Notes: a model not told the origin generated them from the letters alone. A stretch of 64,000 bases of DNA from Cinnamomum chago (GCA_038049695.1 CP142453.1:128315001-128379000), one strand, 5' to 3'. Positions 32,754 through 43,029 are shown, counted from the first letter of the stretch. Made by a program: numbers and translations.

Positions 32754-34814
32754 ATGTCCTCTTCTTCTTCTTCACTCTTCTTCTTCAAGGCTTTGGAGAT
32801 CAAAAAACGCCTCCTTCAAGGATGCCAAACTTTCAATCAGCTCAAGCACCTTCACGCCCACCTCCTCCGCCTCGGCCTCGACCACAACAACTACCTCCTC
32901 AACATCATCTTGCGCTCCTGCTTCGAATCCCGCCACACCCTCCATGCCCGTCTCCTCTTCCACTGCGCCCCCAACCCCAATATCTTCCTCTGGAACACCA
33001 TGATCCGTGGCTTCGTCTCCAATGACTGCTTCCACGAGGCCCTCGAATTCTACCGCCTCATGCGTCAGGCCGGCCTCTTCCCCAACAATTTCACCTTCCC
33101 TTTTGTCCTCAAGGCCTGCGCCCGCCTCCTCGATCTTCAGTTGGGGATGAAGATTCACACCCATCTGCTGAAAGCTGGCTTTGAGCTGGATGTGTTTGTG
33201 AAGACGAGTTTGGTCTGTCTGTATGCTAAATGCGGGCGGCTGAACGATGCCCACCAGGTGTTTGATGAGATTCCTGAGAGAAATGTTGTTTCTTGGACCG
33301 CCATCATTTGCGGGTACATGGAGGATGGGCGGTTTGGGGAGGCTGTGGATATGTTTCGGCGGATGTTGGAGATGGACTTGAGGCCTGATAGTTTTACTCT
33401 AGTTCGGGTTCTTTCCGCGTGTTCTCAGTTGGGCGATCTGACAAATGGGGAGTGGATACATAGGTACATTGAGGAAAGGGACATGGGAAGTAATGTGTTT
33501 GTTGCTACTTCCTTGGTGGATATGTACGCGAAATGTGGAACCATGGATAAGGCTCGTCGTGTTTTTGATGGGATGGCGGAGAGAGATGTGGTCACATGGA
33601 GTGCGATGATCGCTGGCTATTCATCGAATGGTCTCCCAAAGGAGGCATTGGACCTCTTCTTCAAAATGCAGGCGGAAAATTTGAGGCCAGATTGCTTCAC
33701 CATGGTCGGGCTCCTTTCTGCTTGTGCCAGGTTAGGAGCTCTGGAGTTGGGTAATTGGGCTAGTGGTTTGATCAGTAAGAATGAATTTTTGTCAAACCCA
33801 GTCTTGGGTACTGCATTAATCGATCTGTATGCTAAATGTGGGTGTATGCCTCGTGCGTGGGCTGTCTTTCAAGGAATGAAAGAGAGAGATGTAGTTGTTT
33901 GGAATGCTATGATCACAGGGCTTGCAATGGCTGGTCATTGGAACATTGCATTTGGGCTTTTCACCCAGATGGAGAAGCTGGGTGTTTGGCCAGATGGGAA
34001 CACCTTCCTTGGTCTTCTTTGCGGTTGCACTCACGCTGGACTAGTTGATGAAGGTCGTCGGTATTTCAATAGTATGGATCGTGTCTATTTCCTCACTCCT
34101 AGAATTGAACACTATGGCTGTATGGTCGACCTTCTTGGCCGTGCGGGCTTATTATATGAGGCGCACCAGCTGATCACAGATATGCCAATGGAGGCTAATG
34201 CAGTTGTTTGGGGTGCTCTATTGGGTGGCTGCAGGATATATCGTGATACCCGTATGGCGGAATATGTATTAAAGCAGCTTATCGAGCTGGAACCTCAGAA
34301 TGCAGGGAATTACGTGCTTTTGTCAAACATTTATGCTTCAAGTGGTAGATGGGATGATGCAGCAAACCTCAGGCGTGTCATGAAAGAGAGAGGGATCCAA
34401 AAGACACCAGGATGTAGTTGGATTGAACTGGATGGTGTGGTTCATGAGTTCCGTGTGGGAGACAGATCGCACCCATTGTCTGAGAAGATCTATCTGAAGC
34501 TCAATGAGTTAGCCAAGCAATTGAAGGCAGTTGGCTATGTACCCATGACGGAATTAGTCTTGTTTGATGTAGAAGAGGAAGAGAAGGAGCATTCAATTGG
34601 TCATCACAGCGAGAAGTTGGCTATTGCATTCGGTCTTATCAGTACAACACCTACAGATCCCATTCGAGTAGTGAAAAATCTTCGTGTATGCAATGATTGC
34701 CATACAGCTATAAAACTCATCTCAAAGATAACGGGTAGAGAGATAATTGTTAGGGATAACAATCGATTCCATTGTTTTAAAGAGGGGTCATGCTCCTGTA
34801 AAGATTACTGGTGA
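32754..34814 (+). CDS. Pentatricopeptide repeat protein, PLS class with E, E+ and DYW domains
   Basis: Organelle RNA-binding protein. Members of this class usually specify C-to-U RNA editing sites in mitochondria or chloroplasts, and the DYW domain is the cytidine deaminase. The gene is a single 686-codon exon, as usual for the family. A Ser/Phe-rich N-terminus (MSSSSSSLFFF) may be part of an organelle signal. PPR repeats fill about residues 50-500 (VSWTAIICGYM, VTWSAMIAGYS, VVWNAMITGLA and LVDMYAKCG-type helices). E/E+ motifs follow (NAGNYVLLSNIYASSGRWDD, SWIELDGVVHEF). The deaminase signature is intact, with H618-x-E620 and C646-x-x-C649, and the protein ends CSCKDYW. The overall arrangement and the IEHYGCMVDL...VVWGALLGGCR stretch recall Arabidopsis At3g08820; I recognise it as probably the same group. 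The start codon directly follows an in-frame TAG, which excludes a longer N-terminus. Confidence 0.96.
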   Translation: MSSSSSSLFFFKALEIKKRLLQGCQTFNQLKHLHAHLLRLGLDHNNYLLNIILRSCFESRHTLHARLLFHCAPNPNIFLWNTMIRGFVSNDCFHEALEFYRLMRQAGLFPNNFTFPFVLKACARLLDLQLGMKIHTHLLKAGFELDVFVKTSLVCLYAKCGRLNDAHQVFDEIPERNVVSWTAIICGYMEDGRFGEAVDMFRRMLEMDLRPDSFTLVRVLSACSQLGDLTNGEWIHRYIEERDMGSNVFVATSLVDMYAKCGTMDKARRVFDGMAERDVVTWSAMIAGYSSNGLPKEALDLFFKMQAENLRPDCFTMVGLLSACARLGALELGNWASGLISKNEFLSNPVLGTALIDLYAKCGCMPRAWAVFQGMKERDVVVWNAMITGLAMAGHWNIAFGLFTQMEKLGVWPDGNTFLGLLCGCTHAGLVDEGRRYFNSMDRVYFLTPRIEHYGCMVDLLGRAGLLYEAHQLITDMPMEANAVVWGALLGGCRIYRDTRMAEYVLKQLIELEPQNAGNYVLLSNIYASSGRWDDAANLRRVMKERGIQKTPGCSWIELDGVVHEFRVGDRSHPLSEKIYLKLNELAKQLKAVGYVPMTELVLFDVEEEEKEHSIGHHSEKLAIAFGLISTTPTDPIRVVKNLRVCNDCHTAIKLISKITGREIIVRDNNRFHCFKEGSCSCKDYW

Positions 34815-35236
34815 GTTCATAAATTAATTATACAGTGTCATTCAAATCTGTTTGGAGCTTCCTTCCACTATTTCAGGATGGACCATATATGCATAACAAG
34901 CTTGATTTTTATACGATTCTTTTGTGATAATTTTTGGGGATATTGAGGAATGAAGAGGAAAGGTGATCACTATTAAAGCTCATTAGCCGAGGACGCCTGG
35001 AATTTCTCTAATCTGCAATTGGCAGATTATGTTTATAGTCAAAGCTACTTTTAATTAATCAGTAGAAGTGGTCAAGAAGCTTTTGGAATGGTCCAGTATT
35101 TCATTCACCTGGTCAATAGATTAGTCCAAGCAAATGGGGTGTTACCTTTTCTAAGCACTGCCTCTTGGATGTTAAAAGAAATTTCAAGGATACCTCGGTT
35201 ATAGCAATATAGCCACAACGAAAAGCACACACATCA
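34815..35236. other. PPR 3' UTR and spacer
   Basis: AT-rich sequence after the PPR stop codon. Part is probably 3' UTR; no other feature is seen. Confidence 0.5.
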
Positions 35237-35657
35237 TAGTTGTTAATATCGTTTCGGACCTTATTTCGCTCTGGCCTACAAAATAAAAAGTTTCGGCCGA
35301 TTTGGGATTTCGGCGAAACTTTTCGGAATTACATTTAGGGAAAAATATAAAATAACATGTATATATATAAGTAAAAAAGTAGAAAAATTAAAAAATATAG
35401 ATTTAATCCATTATAGTAATTTTTTTTGGAATTATATTTTGTAAAAATATAAGAAATACAAAATATGTGTAAAAAATAATATTGTAAAATTCCATTTCGG
35501 CCGAAAAGTCACATCTCAACTGAAATCCCGTATTTCGGACGAAATCTTGAATTTCGGCCAAGATTAACCGAAAGTCAAACTGAAAAGTTGACCACTTGAT
35601 AGAAACTAAAATTTTTGGTCATTTCGACCTAAAGGAAACGAAATTAATAACGACTAG
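35237..35657. mobile_element. MITE with TAGT(T/C)GTTA termini
   Basis: The left end TAGTTGTTAATATCGTTTCGG matches the reverse complement of the right end (TAGTCGTTATTAATTTCGTTTC). The interior, about 420 bases, is full of TTTCGGCCGAAA-like palindromes and has no coding capacity. Flanks ACACATCA (left) and ACACATTC (right) agree in six of eight bases and may be a worn 8-bp target duplication, which would fit a hAT-type MITE. Confidence 0.6.
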
Positions 35658-36065
35658 ACACATTCACCTGTTTCGAAATGGAGAGAGCTGATGAGAAGCC
35701 ATCTTTCTTCAAAATGCTCTGTGGAGAGTAACTGTCAATCCACCATGATCACTTCTGTCAAGTACTTGACGACAATGACTTTCCTTGTAGTGCACAAAAT
35801 AAGAAAGTAAAGATATTTATTCCAAGATTATGGGAGGACTGGATGTGAGGAATATTCGGACTATTGAATTCAATGAGACCTTCTTGACTGCACTTATCTT
35901 GGTGGTGGTGTAGGTTTTATTCAAAATCTCAATGTCAGCGTTTTAAGTGAAATATCTTCAGGGACAGGGTTGAGTGGATACCTTGCCTTCGGAAACTATG
36001 ATAAAATGAAGATGTGTAGAACTACTGACGTTGTAGTATGGTGTTAAAACACATGGTAGGCCTTG

Positions 36066-36195
36066 AACTGCCTCTTACCCTAGTGGTAAGAGATGTGAGT
36101 TCTTATAGCAGGCACTTTTTCTCATTCGAGGGCTGTGCTACCTCTTTGAGGTCTTCTTATCTCACGAGAGGGCTCGAGTCCCGGCCCCCATTTTA
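36066..36195 (+). mobile_element. tRNA-derived SINE-like sequence
   Basis: TACCCTAGTGG (36075-36085) is A-box-like. GGCTCGAGTCCC (36171-36182) is a good B box, but the spacing (about 90 bases) is longer than in a tRNA, and GAGGTCTTCTTATCTCACGAGAGGG lies between. It is directly followed by the 72-bp tandem repeat. Confidence 0.4.
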
Positions 36196-36334
36196 AAAAA
36201 TCTTATCAGTACTAACACCCATTGTAGTGATTGGATGTAAATTATTACTCAAAGTGGCCCCCCTTTTGAAAATCTTATCAGCACTAACACCCATTGTAGT
36301 GATCCGCTGTAAATTATTACTCAAATTGGTAAGG
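36191..36334 (+). repeat. 72-bp tandem duplication
   Basis: Two copies of a 72-base unit containing AATCTTATCAG(T/C)ACTAACACC and GTAAATTATTACTCAAA lie head to tail (TCTTATCAG at 36201 and 36273). The copies differ at several positions. No coding frame is relevant. Confidence 0.85.
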
Positions 36335-37740
36335 TGGCCACCATTGGATTGACCAAATTTTGAATTTGTGATCAACTAACTTTACTTTTTTCTTTTTCCT
36401 TGGAAGAGTTCTTGTGTGTAACAATTCAATGATCAATCTAATGATGAGCCCACTAAAACTGACTTCGAATATTTAGATAGGGGATGAGAAAAAAAAGGGT
36501 GTTATGGCTGATAAGAAGCGTTGATTTTTGAAAAGTGTTGAGGGTCCCGGATATGAGTAATCCAAGGGAATTCAAGAGCTAGTTAAAACCCCAGTACCAT
36601 GGACCCGATCGGGTGGCAGAAGTACGAAAAAAATTAATGGTGAATGGTCTCTCTCTTGAATCTTGATCAATTAATTCTCCGAACCACATATAGCCCAAAT
36701 ACATTTTATCAAAGGATCATAGTCATGTATCAGACGCATAAGCATATTAGAGCTGACCTTCGGTAACTGAGATAACAGAGCCCACCTTTGTCGGCCTTGT
36801 TGGCTATTATAAAAGGGAGTCCTGGAACTCTGGATCCCCAACTTGGATAAATTCTGATTTGAACAAGTGGAACGCCACACTTATTGAAAATTCCAGCCAA
36901 TAAAAAATAGATGCCCTTCCAGTTCATGAGATATATCTAAAGTTTACTCCATTGGAGTTGTGCCCAAAGTAAGATTAATCATTAATTAGGTAATTAATAT
37001 TAATTATATTTTTCATACAACCAATCTTATGAAAATACCAACTTCTATTGGTGTAAAACTTAATAATATATTATACATTTTTTTCTTATATTGCGTTGGT
37101 GGTCTCAGAGTGATACTTTTATTTTTTATTTAAGGATCAAGAATTGATTGATGTTTGGATTTATGTGTGAAATTAGGTGCTAACACCACTCAATAATGAG
37201 AGTTGAAATGATTGAATTTTCATTAAGTGGGCCTTGTTATGGGATCGGAGAATATTTTTCTTTTTTTCTTTTTTCTAGAAGAAGAGAACTTATAAGCTTC
37301 TCAGATCCAGCAGACCTTTGGAAGTAGTAGACTCCAACTTCTAAAGTGGTAGCCACTTTTGGATCTCTCTCATGTTATCCTACCACTTTTGGATTTCTCT
37401 CATGTTATCATATCACGGTTAATCCAGCTTTTGACTATATGTGATCTCTAGGAGGGCTTGATTTAGGAAGCATGGGGTCCATCTTCATTGATTAGAATAG
37501 TTCACACACATTCACAATCACAAGTAAGTCTTTGCATTGATGGATCAACAGTCCAGATTAAAAATTGTAAACTGGCCCCCACTCCCACTCAGAGAACAGT
37601 CCTGACCGCTCCACTCCATACACAATGGACTTGTCATCTCCAGAGTCCAGTCTACTTTCTTTCATTCTTTATACACAACAGAAAGAAAGGGTTTAGGCTA
37701 ATCGTTTTCCAACGCTTGCCTTTTTGTCACCGGACAAACT
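36335..37740. other. Intergenic spacer before the Sel1-repeat gene
   Basis: No gene, RNA or clear transposon boundary. A CCTACCACTTTTGGATTTCTCTC-like phrase is repeated near 37347 and 37381. The last 150 bases are probably promoter and 5' UTR of the gene starting at 37831. Confidence 0.5.
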
Positions 37741-37743
37741 TCT

Positions 37744-37752
37744 AAACCCTAA
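37744..37752 (+). promoter_or_regulatory. Telo-box (AAACCCTAA) in the Sel1 gene leader
   Basis: The motif AAACCCTAA lies 79-87 bases before the start codon. Telo-boxes are found in 5' regions of plant genes expressed in dividing cells, often with site II motifs. A single nine-base match can occur by chance. Confidence 0.35.
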
Positions 37753-37830
37753 TCCCATTCCAATACGAACCTTGCAAAAACAGATCCCTCTCCTCTCCTT
37801 CTTGTTCTTCTTTCTTATTTGTTCCGTTTT

Positions 37831-38551
37831 ATGGGAAAACCGTTCCCTTCTGCAATCCATCTGCAAGATTTCGCTAGAATCACCTCGAAGCAGGTCAGCG
37901 GCCCCAGATTCTCGAAACCCAGATCTAAAAATCAGTTCTTTCCTGAGTTCCTGAAGTCGGGTGGAGGCGATTCGGATCGGGCGATACGGAAGATGGAAGG
38001 TTCGGAGCGGAATCGGATGCCCCTGTCAGCTGTCGTGTCCGACTGCGTGAAGCGGTGGTTCCAGGATACGCTCAAGGAGGCGCGAGCCGGAGACACTGCT
38101 ATGCAGGTCTTGGTGGGTCAGATGTATTTCAGTGGATATGGGATTCCCAGAGACGAGAAGAAGGTGATAGATAATTCTGGGTTTTCAATTTCATCTATTA
38201 TTTGTATTTCTGTTTGGGTAGAATTGGAGCTTTTAATTTTTTTTATGTACTGATTTGGTTATTCTTTTACTATCTTTTTAGGGTTTTTATTGGTAATCTT
38301 CATGTATATTGTTTAGTTGGGGTTTTTAGATTTTGTTTTGGTTGTTGGGTTTTGATAAAGATTCAAATGTTTCTCCTTTTTTATTAGAAAAAGAAAATAT
38401 TCCAAATTTTAATTTATTTAACTGTTTAGACTTTTCATGGCAAGTCATGTTTTTCTCTCCCTCTTTTAATTTATTTAACTGTCTAGGCTTTCTATGAGTT
38501 TTTGGGATTACCCCTTTGGGAATTTCTCCTTTTTTGTGCTTTTTTTTTTGT

Positions 38552-38584
<33 letters not shown>

Positions 38585-39213
38585 TGGTTGTGATAAAGAT
38601 CTGGGTTTCGAGATATTTAAATGTTATATTATTTAATAGGGAATTGGCAAGTTGTTTGGGTAATTTGGTAACTCTTTGCTTGTTTTTGTGTAGATACCTT
38701 TGGTGTTTGGGGTTTGGGAGTTTTTTATTTTTTTAGTTTTGTATGATATTTTGGCTTGAAAAAGATATTGAGCTCTAGTTATTTAGCCTTTAATTGATAA
38801 AGGTTTTTGCAATTTTTGTAGATGTTGGATTTGTTATTTGGTAATTTGTTTTTCTTTATGGTTTTTTTTCCTGTTTCATGGTATTTTTTTATCTTGGGTT
38901 ATGGAAGATGTGCTTTCTTTTGGTTGTTTTTATCATCATCATTGTTGCTATTGTTGTTGTTAATTGTTGTATTAGCAGGGAAGGGCTTGGATTACAAAAG
39001 CTGCAAGGAACCGTTCCTCTGTTTGGAAAGTTAGTGAGAAGCGCCCAGGTGAGTGTTTACTGCCTACATTGTTTTTCATTTTTTATCCTTTTTTTTAATA
39101 TCTTGTAGCATTTTACTTGTGGATTTTTACTTGAGTTTTTGGTTGATTTTACTTCATTAGGTTATAATGCCAGTGATTCAGATTCAGATGAAGTGAAGGA
39201 TGATTCGAAGTAA
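37831..39213 (+). CDS. Small Sel1-repeat (HCP-like) plant protein of unknown function
   Basis: Conserved plant protein with one Sel1-like helical repeat; such repeats are protein-interaction scaffolds and no enzymatic role is known to me. Exons: 37831-38163, 38979-39048 and 39161-39213, in frame to 151 aa. The basic N-terminus (MGKPFPSAIHLQDFARITSKQ) is followed by a conserved block LSAVVSDCVKRWFQDTLKEARAG, then the Sel1 repeat (DTAMQVLVGQMYFSGYGIPRDEKKG and RAWITKAARN across the first splice junction, about residues 90-122). The tail is acidic (GYNASDSDSDEVKDDSK). The ATG at 37831 is the first in frame; the frame is open a few codons upstream but has no earlier ATG there. The short length, intron positions and SVWKVSEKRPGYNASDSDSDE ending match a plant family I recognise only as 'HCP-like'. 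Intron 1 contains a 31-base G run. Confidence 0.88.
38552..38582 (+). repeat. Poly(G) run of 31 in intron 1 of the Sel1 gene
   Basis: Thirty-one consecutive G's follow a T-rich stretch in the sense strand of the intron. A run this long can form G-quadruplexes in DNA and pre-mRNA. It is also a typical place for sequencing or polishing error, so its exact length is unsure. Confidence 0.9.
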
Positions 39214-39724
39214 GATCAGATGTAGCTCCTATTTGAATCATGGACAACAAAGTGAGTCAGAGTACTCTCTCTTTTGCAGCTTTGGTGTTACTTAGCTAAA
39301 TTTGGTTGTTTTAGTACATGAATTATAAGGAAGCTATTACATGATGTGACTCATAAATTGAATACCCTTCGTGCTTGAGTTGCTGGATATGTTAATATTT
39401 TGAAATTGTTGATTGTACCTGACATCTTTACTTCTATTCCTTGAAAATAGCTCAGACTTAAAAGCATTCCTTATCTTATTTGTTAAAGGGAAGGGGCGTC
39501 TTTTAACAAGAAAACAACCGGGTGTTTTGTAGTGATTTCTATAAATATTTTGATAGTTTGGTATCGAAGATGTATAAGAATTGGGATCTTCATTGTATAC
39601 ATAACATAATTTGTGTGAGGGTTTACCAAACCAATTAGGTATTGGACTGGGCATATCATATAACAAAAGAGTTTCAATCTTTATCGGAATTCTACTGTAT
39701 TTTTGTAGATCTGTCTGTGTGTGT

Positions 39725-40096
39725 GAAGAACCATTACTAATTATTATATATGAAAACCACTAATCCTAACTGATCCAATTTTGATTTTGACCCTCCCAAT
39801 TTTAATTGACCTCTCCCTCAATTTTGGATTTCTATGGCACCCACATTTTAATTTTTTTTTTTTTTTTTACTTTCAATTAAGTCTTCAGAGCTCACATTTT
39901 ATTTGCAAATTTTGAGCATCATTGAAGCCCACAATGGGTCATATACTCATATGTGTGTGAAGTACCATATACTGACCCTCCCAACTTCAATTTTGACTTT
40001 CTATATCACCCACATGTTATTTGTAATTTTGACTTTCAATTAAGTCTTCCGAGCACACATTTTATTTGAAAATCTTGACCATCATTGAAGCCCACA

Positions 40097-40184
<88 letters not shown>

Positions 40185-40283
40185 AACCATATATTGACCC
40201 TCCCAATTTCAATTTTGATCTCTTCCTCAATTTTGACTTTCTATGGTAATTTGAAAATTTTGACCGTCATTGAAGCCCACAAC
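39725..40283 (+). repeat. Three diverged tandem units with a CT/CA microsatellite
   Basis: Units starting GAAG(A/T)ACCAT at 39725, 39959 and 40182 share TGACCCTCCCAA(T/C)TT(C/T)AATTTTGA, TTTCTATNNCACCCACA, TTTCAATTAAGTCTTC and CATTGAAGCCCACAA blocks. The second unit ends in a compound (CT)n(CA)n run at about 40100-40179. The third lacks the middle of the unit. No coding content. Confidence 0.8.
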
Positions 40284-40740
40284 AGGTAGGATTTGGTATA
40301 GGTCAAGCCAATCCCGAATCCACTTGTTAGAAAGTTAAAATATACGACTTTCTAAATATATGACATTGTAAAGATTTGAACTCATAAACTCTTATTTCTT
40401 AAAGGTTTTGGAAGGGACTTTACCCACTAAACCACATAAATTTGTGTTAGAAATTCATTAGAAAATGTCAGAATTATTGCATGTTTGGCATCTCTATCTC
40501 CAATCTCTACTTGTCTAAGTCCTTGTTTGATATCTCTATTCTTATTCCAACGGAGCCGTCCAAAACAAAGCCATCAAAAAAAGAGGCTAAAGCTCTTATT
40601 TTCACATGCCTAGAAATGTAGCCTTTCATTTTAAAAGAATTTGCATATGCTTCTCTAAAGTGGATAGAGGGTAGAATTATGTGCCAAACACTCTTATTTG
40701 TCAAACCTCTACCGCCTTAGGCATTTAGATAAATAGGTCA

Positions 40741-41906
40741 TCACCTAGTAGGGCTGAACAAAACGGGACCGCAGACCGGACCGGACCGCAAAACCGGACC
40801 GGACCGGACCGGATTAATAATAAAAAAAAAAATTAATTTTTTTAATACAAAACTTTAAGTATATAAAATTCCTAAGTCAAATACCCTAGTGAAATCAAAG
40901 ATCTGCTGACTTCTTTTTCCCTTTTATTTTTGATGATTGGATCGATGGGGCATCAAAACTTCACAAGATGGGCCACAATGAGAAAGTTAATTAAAGAAAA
41001 ATATTTCACGGGCTTTTTGTCTAAGCCTCCCCCATCAGCCATAGTAAACTGTCTTTAAAGAGAAAATGCCATGCAAATCGTAACCCGGAAGAAAGAATAC
41101 TGTGTGTCTGAATTGTCACTGACTCACTGGAGACATAAGATAAAGAGTTTATATGGGCTTTGATAGATTGCATTTAGGGGTGCCAATGGAATTGGCTTTG
41201 TCAGACCTATGTGGGTGCAAGCCCAGACCATTTATATTTGGGTCTTGCAATGAGGCCAACCCAGCCTGGCTGTGTGGACTGTGGACCTCTGTCTCAGTCG
41301 CAAGCCCAGCTCTTGCAGAGGGTGTTTTAAGGGGTGGGCCTGGTTGGCCCTGATTTGGCGCAATGGTCCTTTACTCACCTAAATTATGGTTCACTGACAT
41401 AAGGTGTGAGTTTACTCCCGACATATTGTGCTCGAGTCCCACCCCAAACTTAATTGGTGCTTGCCATCTTGGTCCGTTAGGGATATGAGGAAATGATTCA
41501 TATTTTTGAATGATTTGCCTATATAAAACCTCCAAATTTGCAAGTCTAATTCGGGTTTTGGAAAAAAATTTTAATAACATTGATTTTATGACCCCAGACT
41601 CTATCCATGGTCTTTGCAATCTTGATATTAGCCGTAAAATTGCGGGCCAGGAGCTAAGAAAACCAGGACTAGAACCCATGGACCATTCTAATGTTGAATC
41701 AAAATCAAACAACTTACATCTAGAAAAAGAGGTAGGAAATGGGCTGAAAATGAAAAAATAAAATAAAAACTTAGGGGGAAAAAAAAACAAATGAAACCGG
41801 TCCGGACCACTTAAGTGGTCCGTTCCGGACCGTTTTGGACCGGACCGGACCACGTCCTCTCATTTAAGCCGGACCAGAAATCCGGTTGTGCAGCCCTATC
41901 ACCTAG
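40741..41906. mobile_element. Non-autonomous hAT element with perfect 8-bp target duplication
   Basis: The element spans 40749-41898. It starts TAGGGCTGAACAAAACGG and ends with the inverse, ...CCGGTTGTGCAGCCCTA. Both sides are flanked by TCACCTAG (40741-40748 and 41899-41906), an exact 8-bp duplication. TAGGG termini and 8-bp duplications define the hAT superfamily. Subterminal regions carry many GGACCGGACC repeats in opposite orientations, probable transposase-binding sites. No transposase is present: the longest frame inside (160 codons, minus) has no domain. The exact duplication means a fairly recent insertion. Confidence 0.88.
41350..41445 (+). mobile_element. SINE-like A/B boxes inside the hAT element
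   Basis: TGGCGCAATGG (41356-41366) fits a tRNA-type A box and GTGCTCGAGTCCC (41428-41440) a B box, spaced as in tRNA-derived SINEs. The tail and target duplication are not identified. Confidence 0.4.
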
Positions 41907-42055
41907 TGCAGGTTCCACTGAAGGAGGGTCCAAATTGGAGACAAACCTAACCTTTGGCAATTTTGCACAAACTGGCTGCTCGCAAGTCTCGAACCTGCAT
42001 TATCACCCATGGCACCCAAGTTTTTTTACCATTGCACCAAAGCAATGACCCTTGG
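41907..42055 (-). mobile_element. Au-SINE-like element split by the hAT insertion
   Basis: On the minus strand, TGGTGCAATGG (complement of 42029-42039, A box) is followed by GGTTCGAGAC (complement of 41986-41995, B box). Downstream come a GCAGCCAGTTTGTGCAAA stretch, GGTTAGGTTTGTC and GACCCTCC, then CCTGCACTAGG. This order resembles the plant Au SINE family. The hAT target site TCACCTAG lies at its 3' end, so the hAT jumped into this SINE. Confidence 0.5.
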
Positions 42056-42759
42056 CATTTAGACAAATAGATATTTGGAAATAGAGATGCCAAACATGGG
42101 CTAAATGCCTCAAGCGGATCGAGGTTTGGGAAATAAGAGCATTTGGCACTTGATTCTACCATCTACCCGCTTTAGTGAAGTAGAGGCAAATCCTCTTAAA
42201 ATGAAAAGCCCAAATTTCAGGTTTCTACAAGTAAGAGCCATGGGCGGGGTCTCAAAAAAGTAGAGGTAGAAGTTTTAATGTTTTTGTTTTATTTTTATTT
42301 TTATTAAGATGAAACATGTTTTCTGATTTTAGCCTCTTTTTTTTTATTTGGCTGTGTCGGAATAATAGTAGAGATACCAAACAAGTACTTAGTTATAGAT
42401 GGGGTGGGCAGCCTTAGACATATGGGAGATGAAAGATTGGATTCATGTCACGACTATTATATGGAAAAATGCAATATATCATTTGCATAATTTCTTATAT
42501 GAGACCCTATTAATATATACCTGAAGCCAGGTCTATATAAGTATGTATGTTTACAATATACAAATTCCATGATTTCTTCTTTGAGCTAGATTGGTCTAGT
42601 TTTGTCTTCTCATCGCGAGGGACCCACGACCGAGCCCATAGACACCACCTAACTAATCCAGAAGGGTTTTGGTTTATCTGCAGTTCTGCGCAAACATTGG
42701 AGTGGTCAACTGCTTATTTCTATTTTTTGTCTTGTTTTGCAAGTGTAGAGTCTTAGTCT

Positions 42760-43029
42760 TGTTGGATTCCGTCTATTTTGGAGTGTTTCTAATTAGTTGT
42801 TAAAAGATAAGGTGGTAAGAATCTTCACAGTTGTCTTAGCGTTTGCTTTGAATCTTTAGAAACACACTGTAAAAGGGTGATAGTTGAATATGCTAGTTAG
42901 AAAGGGAAAGAGTATGTCTTTCGGGATAAGACTTTCCGGCCTTCATATATTGTAATTTCAGACACTCTTAAAATTTAAGTTTATTCTTTGCAGCTTTGTA
43001 ATCTGTTTTGTTTGTTCAAAACTCCAACA
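42760..43029 (+). mobile_element. Possible solo LTR
   Basis: A 270-base segment starts TGTTGGA and ends TCCAACA, the inverted TG...CA form of a Copia-type LTR. The flanking pentamers (AGTCT and AGCCC) do not match, and no primer-binding site or polypurine tract borders it. The identification is weak. Confidence 0.3.

Larger units (their letters stand above)
40482..42392. mobile_element. Nested foldback elements sharing the TGTTTGGYATCTCTA terminus
   Basis: The word TGTTTGG(C)ATCTCTA or a one-base variant occurs on + at 40482 and 40524 and inverted at 42082-42096 and 42369-42383. Arms 40515-40730 and 42090-42392 match as inverted repeats over more than 200 bases (shared blocks include CTAAGTNCTTGTTTG, AAAGAGGCTAAA, CATTTTAA(A)AG, GGTAGAAT and GCATTTAG). 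This suggests two related TIR elements, one inside or beside the other. Between the arms sit a SINE-like sequence and a 1150-bp hAT element inserted later. Confidence 0.6.

Noticed and set aside
32772-33254. 160-codon minus-strand frame, Glu/Val/Gly-rich
   Set aside because: It is antisense to the PPR gene, whose conserved frame explains the region; the composition reflects CTC/TTC codons of the sense strand.
41371-41853. 160-codon minus-strand frame
   Set aside because: It runs through hAT subterminal GGACCGG repeats and shows no transposase or other domain.
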